From Burkholderiales bacterium (GTDB taxonomy: Bacteria > Pseudomonadota > Gammaproteobacteria > Burkholderiales > JABEVD01): a DNA stretch of 36,629 nt. The translations under genes were made by a program, and so were the position numbers. This document shows, in pieces, positions 9,538 through 17,184 of the stretch (within the stretch, counting starts at the first letter, position 1; the number at the start of each line of letters is the position of its first letter). Location of the stretch: assembly GCA_013044025.1 (NCBI GenBank), contig JABEVD010000167.1, positions 1 to 36,629 of the forward strand. Direction: 5' to 3'. The notes under the pieces were generated by a model, which saw nothing but the letters and a program-made list of their open reading frames with translations, had not been told where the DNA came from and ran no database searches.

Positions 9538-11655
9538 TCAACTCTCCAATATCGACGGGATGCAGATGTCGATGCTCGCACCATTGGGTGAAAGATTTGC
9601 GATCTGAATCTTGCCATGATGCTCTTCCACGATCTTTTTGACGATCGCAAGTCCGAGCCCGGTGCCTTTCGGCTTGGTTGTAACGTAAGGTTCGAAGGCC
9701 CGGTTCAGGATCTGATCCGGAAAACCGGGGCCGTTGTCCGAGATGGTAAGGCGCACCTGCCTGTCCGTTGAAGTCGTCTTCACCAGGATCACCGGTTTTT
9801 CCGTTTCCGTCAAAGCATCCTGCGAATTTTTCAGGAGATTGTGAATCACCTGCCTCAACTGGGTTTCATCCCCCCTTATTTTTGGCAGACCATCCTGAAG
9901 CTGGGTGTTGACTCCGATCGATTCGTACAGGGTCAGCACTTCACGAACCAGTGCATTGAGATCGGTTTCCCTGAAATTGGGTTCTGACGATTTTGCATAC
10001 TTGCTGAATGCGTCGACCATGTTCTTGAGGGCTGCGACCTGATTCACGATCGTCTGGGTGGATCTCGTCAGCATCCTGTTTTCCTGCTCACCGAGCTTGT
10101 CGGCAAGCTTGTGTTGAATCCTCTCTGCCGATAGCTGTATCGGGGTGAGCGGGTTCTTGATTTCATGGGCAAGCCTTCTCGCCACTTCTCCCCATGCAGC
10201 ATTTCTCTGTGCCTGAACGAGATGCGTGATGTCGTCGAATACCACAAGATATCCCTTTTCCGTACCTTCAGGAAGCTGAGATCCCCTTAACAGCAGGATC
10301 TGGTTTTTCCCTTTTCCCGTGATTTCGATCTGTTTTTCCCAATCCCTGTATGCGTACGTCCTGAAATTTTCCTCGATTTCGATGGCTACCGTTTCCAGGG
10401 AGGTTGCGATTTCCTTCCAGTTTCTGAGCGGGACGAGGATGAGTTTCGAAAGCTCCGAGTTGAGTATGTTGCAGGCTGCCGGGTTGGCTGATTTGAGATG
10501 AAAATCTTCATCGAATGAAAGCACGCCGGAAGACAGGTTGGAAAGTATGCTTTCCAGATAGGCTCTGGCGCTTTCCACCTGCGCATGGTTCTTCTGGATG
10601 GATTCCCTTGCTTCGGCAAGCTGGTGCGTCATGATGTTGAAAGATTGAGTCAGGATACCCAGTTCGTCCCTGCTTTTGACCGGATGGTACTGGCTGAAAT
10701 CGCCCTGCGCCACCGCTCTGGTTCCCTGTGCCAGGATCGCAAGCGGCGCGCTCAGCCTTTCACTGATGTAGAAGGAAACCGCGAGCGCACAGAGCAGCGC
10801 GAGAAGCAGCGAAAGCGTGAGAGTGAGTCCATACAATCTTTTCAGTCCGAGTCTGGAAAGGGTGAGTCCCTGATAATCCCTGTAGACATTCTGCACGGAT
10901 TCGGCATCCTGGGCGATCTGTTTTGGTACATGCTTGAGTACCTGAAGCACCCGGATGTCTTCGTTCAGCTTGAGAACATTCACCGGAGCGACCACCTGGA
11001 TGTAAAGGCCTTTTCCGGGAATCGATTCAATATTGCTGTATGTTTTCTGGATCCTGATCTGGTGAAGGATGGATGGTGATGGAAATCCCAGTACCATTGC
11101 GCTGTTTTCTGCACCTGAATAGGCGATGATCTTCCCATTTTGCCTGAACAGGGCCCCTTCCTGAGCGCCCGTCTGATCCAGCAAGTGTCCGAATCTTGCC
11201 AGAAGATCATCGTCCGGCACATCTATGAGGGAAAAGGCCATGGAATCGGTTCTTTTTTCCAGATCTTTCCGCATGTCATCGAGGGTGGTCCTTCCCAGGT
11301 TCAGCCCGCTTTCCAGCGCCTTGTCCACACGAACGTCGAACCAGGATTCGATGCTTTTCGAGAGAAACTGCACGGAAAGACTGTAAACCAGCACTCCTGG
11401 CAGGATCGACATCAGGGAGAAGAACATCAACAGCCTGAAGGTGAGCCTGGAACCGAATTTTTTCGATCTGATTTTATTGAACAGATCGTATATCTGGTAG
11501 AAAACGACTGCGGACAGGAGCAATACCACTGCTCCTCCAAGCCCAAGCAACAGCGTGAAATGCTTCGAGAAGGAAGCGGTATTCGCGCTCGCGAGGGAAA
11601 GCCGGTACAGCAGGACCCCGCCCATGAACGCGCAGATGGTGATGATGTATTTCAA
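9538..11655 (-). CDS. ntrY: NtrY-like membrane sensor histidine kinase
   Basis: Transmembrane sensor kinase that phosphorylates NtrX; in related bacteria NtrYX is linked to nitrogen and redox or respiratory control. From the TTG start chosen here it has 705 residues: two N-terminal membrane helices (about 3-20 and 33-57), a third at 73-98, an extracytoplasmic sensor region, a fourth helix at 275-297, HAMP (298-350), PAS (about 362-480), the phospho-acceptor H497 in RLAHEIKNPLTPIQL, N-box HNLLKNSQDAL, and ATP-lid motifs ISDNGPGF and KGTGLGLAIV. No ATG lies near the 5' end. TTG at 11655 places the first helix at the N-terminus as in homologues. The frame stays open to 11733, overlapping the upstream gene. 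Its stop abuts the ntrX start. Confidence 0.9.
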   Translation of the reverse strand: MKYIITICAFMGGVLLYRLSLASANTASFSKHFTLLLGLGGAVVLLLSAVVFYQIYDLFNKIRSKKFGSRLTFRLLMFFSLMSILPGVLVYSLSVQFLSKSIESWFDVRVDKALESGLNLGRTTLDDMRKDLEKRTDSMAFSLIDVPDDDLLARFGHLLDQTGAQEGALFRQNGKIIAYSGAENSAMVLGFPSPSILHQIRIQKTYSNIESIPGKGLYIQVVAPVNVLKLNEDIRVLQVLKHVPKQIAQDAESVQNVYRDYQGLTLSRLGLKRLYGLTLTLSLLLALLCALAVSFYISERLSAPLAILAQGTRAVAQGDFSQYHPVKSRDELGILTQSFNIMTHQLAEARESIQKNHAQVESARAYLESILSNLSSGVLSFDEDFHLKSANPAACNILNSELSKLILVPLRNWKEIATSLETVAIEIEENFRTYAYRDWEKQIEITGKGKNQILLLRGSQLPEGTEKGYLVVFDDITHLVQAQRNAAWGEVARRLAHEIKNPLTPIQLSAERIQHKLADKLGEQENRMLTRSTQTIVNQVAALKNMVDAFSKYAKSSEPNFRETDLNALVREVLTLYESIGVNTQLQDGLPKIRGDETQLRQVIHNLLKNSQDALTETEKPVILVKTTSTDRQVRLTISDNGPGFPDQILNRAFEPYVTTKPKGTGLGLAIVKKIVEEHHGKIQIANLSPNGASIDICIPSILES

Positions 11656-11668
11656 GGCCGTGCAAATA

Positions 11669-12274
11669 TCATGGTTTGAACTTCCACTTGTACCAGTCCG
11701 AATCGAGATTCCATTCGCTGGAGGCCAGCGCATCGATCTGGAATGGTTTTGGCAGCATCGATATGTCCAGACTCATCCTGATCCTGCCCGTATAGATTTC
11801 CTCCCTGCTGAGGGTGGATGGATCGATCACCTGTTTGTGTATCAGGCTTCCCAGAACCTTCACTGCGTCTTCCAGGTGGTCGAAATTCTGGTATAGCGGT
11901 CCCGTGCTCAGGCGATACTGTTGGGTGAGGGCGTTGTAACTCAGTTTGGTATGCCAGGAATCTTCCGAAATCTTTTTGTCGAACCAGTACCAGCGCGCTT
12001 TCGTGAGCTCGAATTCGGTCAGAAAGTTCAGGGAGATGCCTTTTCTCAGTGCATCTTCAAGTGTCGGATTGAGTTTGATTTCAAAGTAGGCGTTGAGCCT
12101 GTAGTCGTCTGAAGGTGTGAATTCTGCGGTTTTGACCCGGATCCCTTCTGCGTGAGCGGAAACGCAGAACAGCAGGATCGCCAGGATCTGGAAAAGTCTG
12201 ATGAATGGTTCAGTTTTTTTGCAAGATGGCGTAGAAGAAGCCGTCGTGCAGTTCGTTTGGGAGCAGTTGACCAT
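11669..12274 (-). CDS. DUF4390 exported protein
   Basis: A conserved proteobacterial protein of unknown function, always found beside ntrY and rsmB in betaproteobacteria. It has a hydrophobic signal segment (FIRLFQILAILLFC) ending in VSAHA before the mature EGIRVKTAEFTPSDD, then a predicted mostly beta-rich periplasmic domain rich in aromatics (FELTKARWYWFDKKI, SDWYKWKF at the C-terminus). The start is uncertain: no ATG, GTG or TTG lies between the rsmB stop and the signal segment. The nearest in-frame ATG is at 12274, inside rsmB, giving 201 residues and a long n-region. Initiation at a rarer codon or by coupling to rsmB is possible. Its stop overlaps the region just upstream of ntrY. Confidence 0.75.
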   Translation of the reverse strand: MVNCSQTNCTTASSTPSCKKTEPFIRLFQILAILLFCVSAHAEGIRVKTAEFTPSDDYRLNAYFEIKLNPTLEDALRKGISLNFLTEFELTKARWYWFDKKISEDSWHTKLSYNALTQQYRLSTGPLYQNFDHLEDAVKVLGSLIHKQVIDPSTLSREEIYTGRIRMSLDISMLPKPFQIDALASSEWNLDSDWYKWKFKP

Positions 12275-13475
12275 TCCGAATATTGTCATCCAGAGCAAGC
12301 AGGCTGGCGTTTCTGGTTTTATCGACGAATCGCGAGACGAGTTCGCTGTTTTCTTCCCTGAATATGGAACAGGTACAGTAGAGCAATTTACCACCGTTCT
12401 CCAAAGTTTTCCACAGTGTTTCCACAATCCGGAGCTGCGTTTCGGAGAAACTGGCGACGTCTTGCGGTCTTCTCAGCCATTTGATATCGGGATGTCTTTT
12501 GGTCACGCCAGATGCGGAGCAGGGTACATCCGCCAGGATTCGCTGGAACGGAATCCCGTCCCACCAGGTTTCCAGCCTGGTTGCGTCTCCTTCCACCACT
12601 TTGCCGGATATGCCGAGTCTTGTGAAGTTTTGCCGGATGCTTTCCAGTCTGGAAGCGTTGGAGTCCATCGAAAGAAGATCGATTTTGCAGGATTCGAGCA
12701 TGTGCGCGGATTTTCCGCCCGGTGCAGCACAGGCATCGAGTACGCGCATTCCTTGCCGAAGGTCCAGGAGTTTCGCTGCAAATTGCGCACCGAAATCCTG
12801 AACCGAAGACAAGCCTTCTGCGAAGCCGGGGATTCTTTCCACATTCATCGGTTTTTGCAGACGGATTGCGGTCTCCGCAAGCACCTCGCAGTCGATTTCT
12901 TCCTTTCGCAGCATCGATGCGTATTCCTCCATCGATGTCCTCGACAGATTCACCCGCAGTGTCATCGGAGGTTTCAGATTTCCAGCTTCCAGGATTTCCA
13001 TCCAGTTGTGCGGATACTGCTCTTTTACTTTTTCCATCCACCATTTCTGGTAGTTGAATTTTGCCACCAGGTCTTCCGATGCTTCCTGCAGGATGTTTTC
13101 CTTGTTGCGCAGCAGATTTCTCAGAACGCCATTGGTGAAGTTCCTGATTCCGGTTCCGTATTTTGCGCAGGATTCGACCGCGTTGTTGACGATGGCATGG
13201 CTGGGCGCCCTGGTATGCAGGATCTGGTAGACGAATACCAGGAGCAGGGCCTGCACATCGGGGTTTTCCGGTTTCCTTTTCACGAGACGGTCCAGCACGA
13301 AGGCAGTTTCTCCATAATGGCGCATCACGCCATAGGAGATATCCTGTACCGCTCCCCTTTGTTGCTGGGTGAGGTTTGGGTTTTTTTTCCAGATTCCTTC
13401 GAGCGTTTGCGCCAGATTCTTTCCCTCCAGCGTGGCGCGTACTGCTTGTGCCGACAGGCGTTGCGACTGGATCAT
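12210..13475 (-). CDS. rsmB: 16S rRNA (cytosine-967-C5)-methyltransferase RsmB
   Basis: SAM-dependent enzyme that makes m5C967 in 16S rRNA. The 421-residue protein has an N-terminal NusB-like RNA-binding domain (1-140), the SAM motif RVLDACAAPGGKSAHML (244-260), the DVPCSASGVTKRHPDIKW motif with release cysteine C319, and the catalytic cysteine C369 in LLYCTCSIFREEN. The gene begins 1 bp after the fmt stop codon, so translation is probably coupled. It ends on a run of seven A residues (minus strand) just before TGA, at the junction with the DUF4390 frame. Confidence 0.95.
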   Translation of the reverse strand: MIQSQRLSAQAVRATLEGKNLAQTLEGIWKKNPNLTQQQRGAVQDISYGVMRHYGETAFVLDRLVKRKPENPDVQALLLVFVYQILHTRAPSHAIVNNAVESCAKYGTGIRNFTNGVLRNLLRNKENILQEASEDLVAKFNYQKWWMEKVKEQYPHNWMEILEAGNLKPPMTLRVNLSRTSMEEYASMLRKEEIDCEVLAETAIRLQKPMNVERIPGFAEGLSSVQDFGAQFAAKLLDLRQGMRVLDACAAPGGKSAHMLESCKIDLLSMDSNASRLESIRQNFTRLGISGKVVEGDATRLETWWDGIPFQRILADVPCSASGVTKRHPDIKWLRRPQDVASFSETQLRIVETLWKTLENGGKLLYCTCSIFREENSELVSRFVDKTRNASLLALDDNIRNGQLLPNELHDGFFYAILQKN

Positions 13476-13476
13476 T

Positions 13477-14409
13477 TTATTCGAGCACCGTGCCTGCTAT
13501 CAGTGAATTTCCTGCAACAACCTGGGCTGCATCCATTTTTTTTCCGCCAGCCTTCTGCAACTTGAGTATCGAGATTGCATCCTTTGCGCAGGATACGATG
13601 ATCCCGTTTTTGCCGGCTTCCAGTATCTGCCCAGGGCTAGTTGCATTTCGCTCCACGATGCAAGCCTCCCATATCTTGACCGCGCTATCCCCCATTCTGC
13701 ATGTGCTTCCCGGGTAGGGATTGTATGCGCGGATTTTCTTCAATATCTCTTGCGCGGGCAGATTCCAGTGCAGAATCGCTTCTGTTTTCTCGATCTTGGT
13801 TGCGTAAGTGGACGATTCGTTGTCCTGTACGGTCGAAGGATAACGTTTTGCTTCCGGAGGGATTTTCAGCAATTCCACGATCGACTCCGCACCGATGGCT
13901 GCGAGCCTGTCGTGAAGCGATCCAGCCGTTTCTTTTTCCTGGATCGGTGTTTCGATGATGCGGATGATGTTTCCAGTATCCAGACCTTCATCCATCTGCA
14001 TGAGCGTGATGCCGGTCTTATCGTCGCCGGCGAGGTTTGCCCGCTGTATTGGTGCAGCTCCTCTCCATCTCGGAAGGATCGATGCATGAATGTTGATCGC
14101 CCCGTATCTTGGCATTTCCAGAATATCTGCCGGAATGATGATTCCGTAGGCGGCCACGATCATCAAGTCGGCACCGGTCGACGCGATGGCTTCCCTTGCC
14201 TCTAGATCCTTCCTCAGACTGGAAGGCTGAATCAGATCAAGCCCATGTTTCTGCGCAAGAATTTTCACAGGGCATGGCGTGAGCTTCATTCCCCTTCCGG
14301 CAGGTTTGTCCGGTTGCGAGAGAACGAGTTCGATCTGGTGGCCGGCATGGATCAATGCCTCGAGGGCCTTTGCCGCGAAATCCGGCGTTCCCGCGAATAC
14401 GATTTTCAA
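13477..14409 (-). CDS. fmt: Methionyl-tRNA formyltransferase
   Basis: Formylates initiator Met-tRNA using 10-formyltetrahydrofolate. The 310-residue protein has MKIVFAGTPDFA at its N-terminus, the folate/catalytic signature INIHASILPRWRGAAP (N106, H108) and the catalytic aspartate D144 in DEGLDTG, followed by the C-terminal OB-like tRNA-binding domain. The start codon is TTG, one base after the def stop; no ATG gives the conserved N-terminus. Coupling to def translation is likely. def and fmt act on the same formyl group, at the start and after initiation. Confidence 0.94.
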   Translation of the reverse strand: MKIVFAGTPDFAAKALEALIHAGHQIELVLSQPDKPAGRGMKLTPCPVKILAQKHGLDLIQPSSLRKDLEAREAIASTGADLMIVAAYGIIIPADILEMPRYGAINIHASILPRWRGAAPIQRANLAGDDKTGITLMQMDEGLDTGNIIRIIETPIQEKETAGSLHDRLAAIGAESIVELLKIPPEAKRYPSTVQDNESSTYATKIEKTEAILHWNLPAQEILKKIRAYNPYPGSTCRMGDSAVKIWEACIVERNATSPGQILEAGKNGIIVSCAKDAISILKLQKAGGKKMDAAQVVAGNSLIAGTVLE

Positions 14410-14410
14410 T

Positions 14411-14914
14411 TTACATTCTTTCCCTGGCGAGTTTCTTCATTTTGGCCAGGATTCTGGTCTGCTTGAGACGGGAGAGGTATTCCACGAAGACTTTCCCCTT
14501 GAGATGATCGATTTCGTGCTGGATGCAGATGGAAAGCAGGCCATCTGCATCGATTTCGAACGCTTCGCCCTTGAGGTTTCTGGCCCTTGCCTTGATTCTT
14601 TCGGCACGGTTCACCGTTTCGTAGATCCCGGGTACGGACAAACATCCTTCTTCCAGGGTGGATTTTCCGCTCATCGACACGATTTCAGGATTGATGAGTA
14701 CGACGGGACGATTTCTCTGTTCCGAGATGTCGATCACGATGATCTGCTTCTGCACGTCAACCTGGGTTGCGGCGAGGCCGACCCCCGGCGCTGCGTACAT
14801 CGTTTCCAGCATGTCTGCCACCAGCGGCTCCAGGCTTGCCCCGAATTCTTCAACCGGGTTTGCCTTCAGATGGAGCCTTTCATCCGGATACTGGAGAATT
14901 TTCAATATCGCCAT
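14411..14914 (-). CDS. def: Peptide deformylase
   Basis: Metal-dependent hydrolase removing the N-formyl group from new proteins. The 167 residues contain the three classical motifs: GVGLAATQ (44-51), EEGCLSVPG (89-96, metal ligand C91) and QHEIDHLKG (132-140, metal ligands H133 and H137, catalytic E134). It is the first gene of the leftward def-fmt-rsmB-DUF4390-ntrY-ntrX run and is divergent from the LysM protein gene across a 76-bp promoter region. Confidence 0.96.
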   Translation of the reverse strand: MAILKILQYPDERLHLKANPVEEFGASLEPLVADMLETMYAAPGVGLAATQVDVQKQIIVIDISEQRNRPVVLINPEIVSMSGKSTLEEGCLSVPGIYETVNRAERIKARARNLKGEAFEIDADGLLSICIQHEIDHLKGKVFVEYLSRLKQTRILAKMKKLARERM

Positions 14915-14920
14915 AAATAC

Positions 14921-14949
14921 TTGCCAATTTGCCTAACGGGATGCAGAAT
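14921..14949 (+). promoter_or_regulatory. Possible sigma70 promoter for the LysM-dprA unit
   Basis: TTGCCA (14921-14926) and CAGAAT (14944-14949) with a 17-bp spacer, in the divergent def/LysM gap. The -35 matches 5 of 6 and the -10 matches 4 of 6 consensus bases; moderate support only. Confidence 0.4.
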
Positions 14950-14990
14950 CTAATCAGTTCTGTCAAACGCTTTTGTCGTCTGGAGCCCTG

Positions 14991-16046
14991 ATGCGTCGCC
15001 TTATTATATCTTCGATTTTGGTTTTGATCTTGTCCCCGTTGCCGGTTTTCGCGGAGGCGCCCAAGCTTCAGGACAATGTTCCGAACCGATATGTCGTTGT
15101 GCCCGGGGACACGCTTTGGGGCATTGCAGGCCGCTTTCTCAAGAATCCATGGAAATGGCCGGAACTTTGGGGAGAAAACAGGGAGGAAATCCAGAACCCG
15201 CATCTGATTTATCCTGGCGATGTGATCGTGCTGGATACCAGCGGCGGAACTCCCCATCTCCGGGTACTTTCCTCGAGCCAGGTCTCCTCCGATCCCGGCG
15301 CGCCTCCCAATCTTGAAACGGTGCGCCTGAGTCCGGGGATACAGACGCGCGATCTCGGGAGGGCGATCCCTTCCATTCCCATCTCCGCGATCGCTCCTTT
15401 TCTCAACAATACCCGGATCGTAGAGGAGAAGTCCTGGAATGAAGCACCGAAGGTCGTATCCGGGGACAATTACGATTACATTCTTGGCGCAGGTTCCTCT
15501 GCCTTCGTCGAAGGACTTCCATCGGGTTCCATTGTCAGATGGGATATTTTCCGCAAGGGCAGAAAAATTTTCGATCCGGATAGTGGAAAGTTGCTTGGCG
15601 TTCAGGTCGATTATTGCGGCGAGGGCAGAGTCACGAAATTCGATCACCCAAGCCGTATCGATATTGTGAAATCCACAAGGGAAATCGACGTGGGCGACCG
15701 GCTTTATCCAACCGTCGATTCCCTGATCACGCATTATATCCCGCATTCCCCTGATACCCAGGTCAAGGGCAGGATCCTTTCCGCTGACGGGAAGACGACG
15801 CAAATCGGTAAGAACGATGTCGTGCTGCTGAATATCGGCACACAGGATGGCATCGAGCTCGGCGACGTGCTGGCTGTTTACAGAAAAGGGAAGGACATCA
15901 TGAGCGGCAGAAAGGTCGATGTCACGCTTCCTGACGATCGGATCGGTCTGGTTCTCGTATTTCGCGCTTACGAACATGTTTCCTACGCGCTCGTGATGCA
16001 GAGCAAGGATACGATCTCGGCTTCCGATACGGTCAAGACTCCCTGA
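14991..16046 (+). CDS. Exported LysM-domain protein
   Basis: A signal peptide (MRRLIISSILVLILSPLPVFA, cleavage likely before EAPKLQ) precedes one LysM domain at about residues 33-81, with YVVVPGDTLWGIAGRF and the typical HLIYPGDVIVL end; LysM binds peptidoglycan glycan. The remaining ~270 residues are a conserved region without recognised catalytic residues. The ATG chosen is preceded by TGGAG at good spacing; a TTG 18 bases upstream is less likely. This protein regularly precedes dprA in betaproteobacteria. It should be periplasmic, with a cell-wall role that is not established. Confidence 0.88.
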   Translation: MRRLIISSILVLILSPLPVFAEAPKLQDNVPNRYVVVPGDTLWGIAGRFLKNPWKWPELWGENREEIQNPHLIYPGDVIVLDTSGGTPHLRVLSSSQVSSDPGAPPNLETVRLSPGIQTRDLGRAIPSIPISAIAPFLNNTRIVEEKSWNEAPKVVSGDNYDYILGAGSSAFVEGLPSGSIVRWDIFRKGRKIFDPDSGKLLGVQVDYCGEGRVTKFDHPSRIDIVKSTREIDVGDRLYPTVDSLITHYIPHSPDTQVKGRILSADGKTTQIGKNDVVLLNIGTQDGIELGDVLAVYRKGKDIMSGRKVDVTLPDDRIGLVLVFRAYEHVSYALVMQSKDTISASDTVKTP

Positions 16047-16051
16047 TTTCG

Positions 16052-17119
16052 ATGCGCCCCGATGCTGAAGACTGGATACGCCTGTCTCTTCTGCAAGGCA
16101 TCGGAAATTCGCTATCCGTCAAGCTGATCCGCCATTTCGGGAGTCCAGGGAACATTTTTTCCGCTGCGCCCGGTGAATTGGGTATTGTGGCAGGCACGGA
16201 CCTGGCTACGGTGATTCTGAAGGGCGCTGATCCTTCTTCCGTCTCAAGAGCAATGCAATGTCTTTCCCGTGAGGGATATGACCTTCTGACCCTTTGCGAT
16301 CCGGATTACCCGGTGGCGCTTTCCAACATTTCTTCCCCACCCTTGCTGCTATATCTCCGCGGAAACAGGAATTTTCTTACCTCCACCTGTTTCGCGGTAG
16401 TCGGAAGTCGCAACCCCACTCCATCTGGTCTGGAGGCCGCTTTTTCCTTCTCGGAGTCCCTGAGCGCTGCCGGATTATGCATCGTGAGCGGTGTGGCGCT
16501 CGGAATCGATGGTGCCGCACACCGCGGCGGTCTTGCCGGCGGGTCCGGCTCCATCGGTGTGCTCGGTACCGGGATCGACATCGCTTATCCGTCCTCCCAT
16601 CGTACCCTCTATCAGGATCTGGAAAAAGGCGGGCTGCTGCTTTCCGAATTCCCTCCCGGCACCAAACCCTTGAGGCAGAATTTTCCGCGCAGAAACCGAA
16701 TCATCAGCGGTCTTTCCATCGGTTGTCTCGTGGTCGAGGCTGGCATCCATAGCGGTTCACTGATTACCGCACGCCACGCTCTCGAACAGGGCAGGGATGT
16801 TTTTGCCGTTCCAGGATCGATCAATTCGCCCCTTTCCAAGGGTCCTCATGAATTGATCAGGCAGGGAGCGATCCTCGTGGAGCGAGTTTCCGACATTCTT
16901 GAACAGTATTCCCTGCAGTTGCCAGAAACGGCTATTTCCGGTTCTCATCCGCAGGACGATCCGGTTCTTTCCGCCATGGGCTTCGACCCTGTGGATTTCG
17001 ACACGCTCGTTTTGCGTACCGGAATTTCTCCACAGACGCTCTCTGCGTTGCTCGTCGATATGGAAATTTCCGGCTCCATTCGCAGCATATCGGGTGGTCT
17101 CTATCAGCGTTTTCAATAA
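16052..17119 (+). CDS. dprA: DNA-processing protein DprA
   Basis: Single-strand DNA-binding protein that loads RecA onto incoming DNA during natural transformation. The 355-residue protein has an N-terminal SAM-like part (WIRLSLLQGIGNSLSVKLI), the Rossmann-like core with VVGSRNPTPSG, VSGVALGIDGAAHRGGL and FPRRNRIISGLS, and a C-terminal winged-helix domain (about 300-355). It begins 5 bp after the LysM gene stop, so they are likely co-transcribed. DprA is widespread and does not by itself prove competence. The smg gene often found after dprA is absent here. Confidence 0.95.
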   Translation: MRPDAEDWIRLSLLQGIGNSLSVKLIRHFGSPGNIFSAAPGELGIVAGTDLATVILKGADPSSVSRAMQCLSREGYDLLTLCDPDYPVALSNISSPPLLLYLRGNRNFLTSTCFAVVGSRNPTPSGLEAAFSFSESLSAAGLCIVSGVALGIDGAAHRGGLAGGSGSIGVLGTGIDIAYPSSHRTLYQDLEKGGLLLSEFPPGTKPLRQNFPRRNRIISGLSIGCLVVEAGIHSGSLITARHALEQGRDVFAVPGSINSPLSKGPHELIRQGAILVERVSDILEQYSLQLPETAISGSHPQDDPVLSAMGFDPVDFDTLVLRTGISPQTLSALLVDMEISGSIRSISGGLYQRFQ

Positions 17120-17123
17120 TACC

Positions 17124-17152
17124 TTGATCAATCCCGATTTTGTTTCTATGAT
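17124..17152 (+). promoter_or_regulatory. Candidate sigma70 promoter of topA
   Basis: TTGATC (17124-17129), a 17-bp spacer, then TATGAT (17147-17152), in the 65-bp dprA-topA gap. It would start transcription about 25 bp before the topA ATG. Confidence 0.6.
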
Positions 17153-17184
17153 CCTCCCATTCCTGAACGTATAGCCATATAAAG

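Noticed and set aside
11321-11329. DnaA-box-like TTGTCCACA inside ntrY
   Set aside because: A single variant box in coding sequence with no partner or AT-rich context; chance match. Similar near-matches (TTTTCCACA, GTTTCCACA) occur near 12400 in rsmB.
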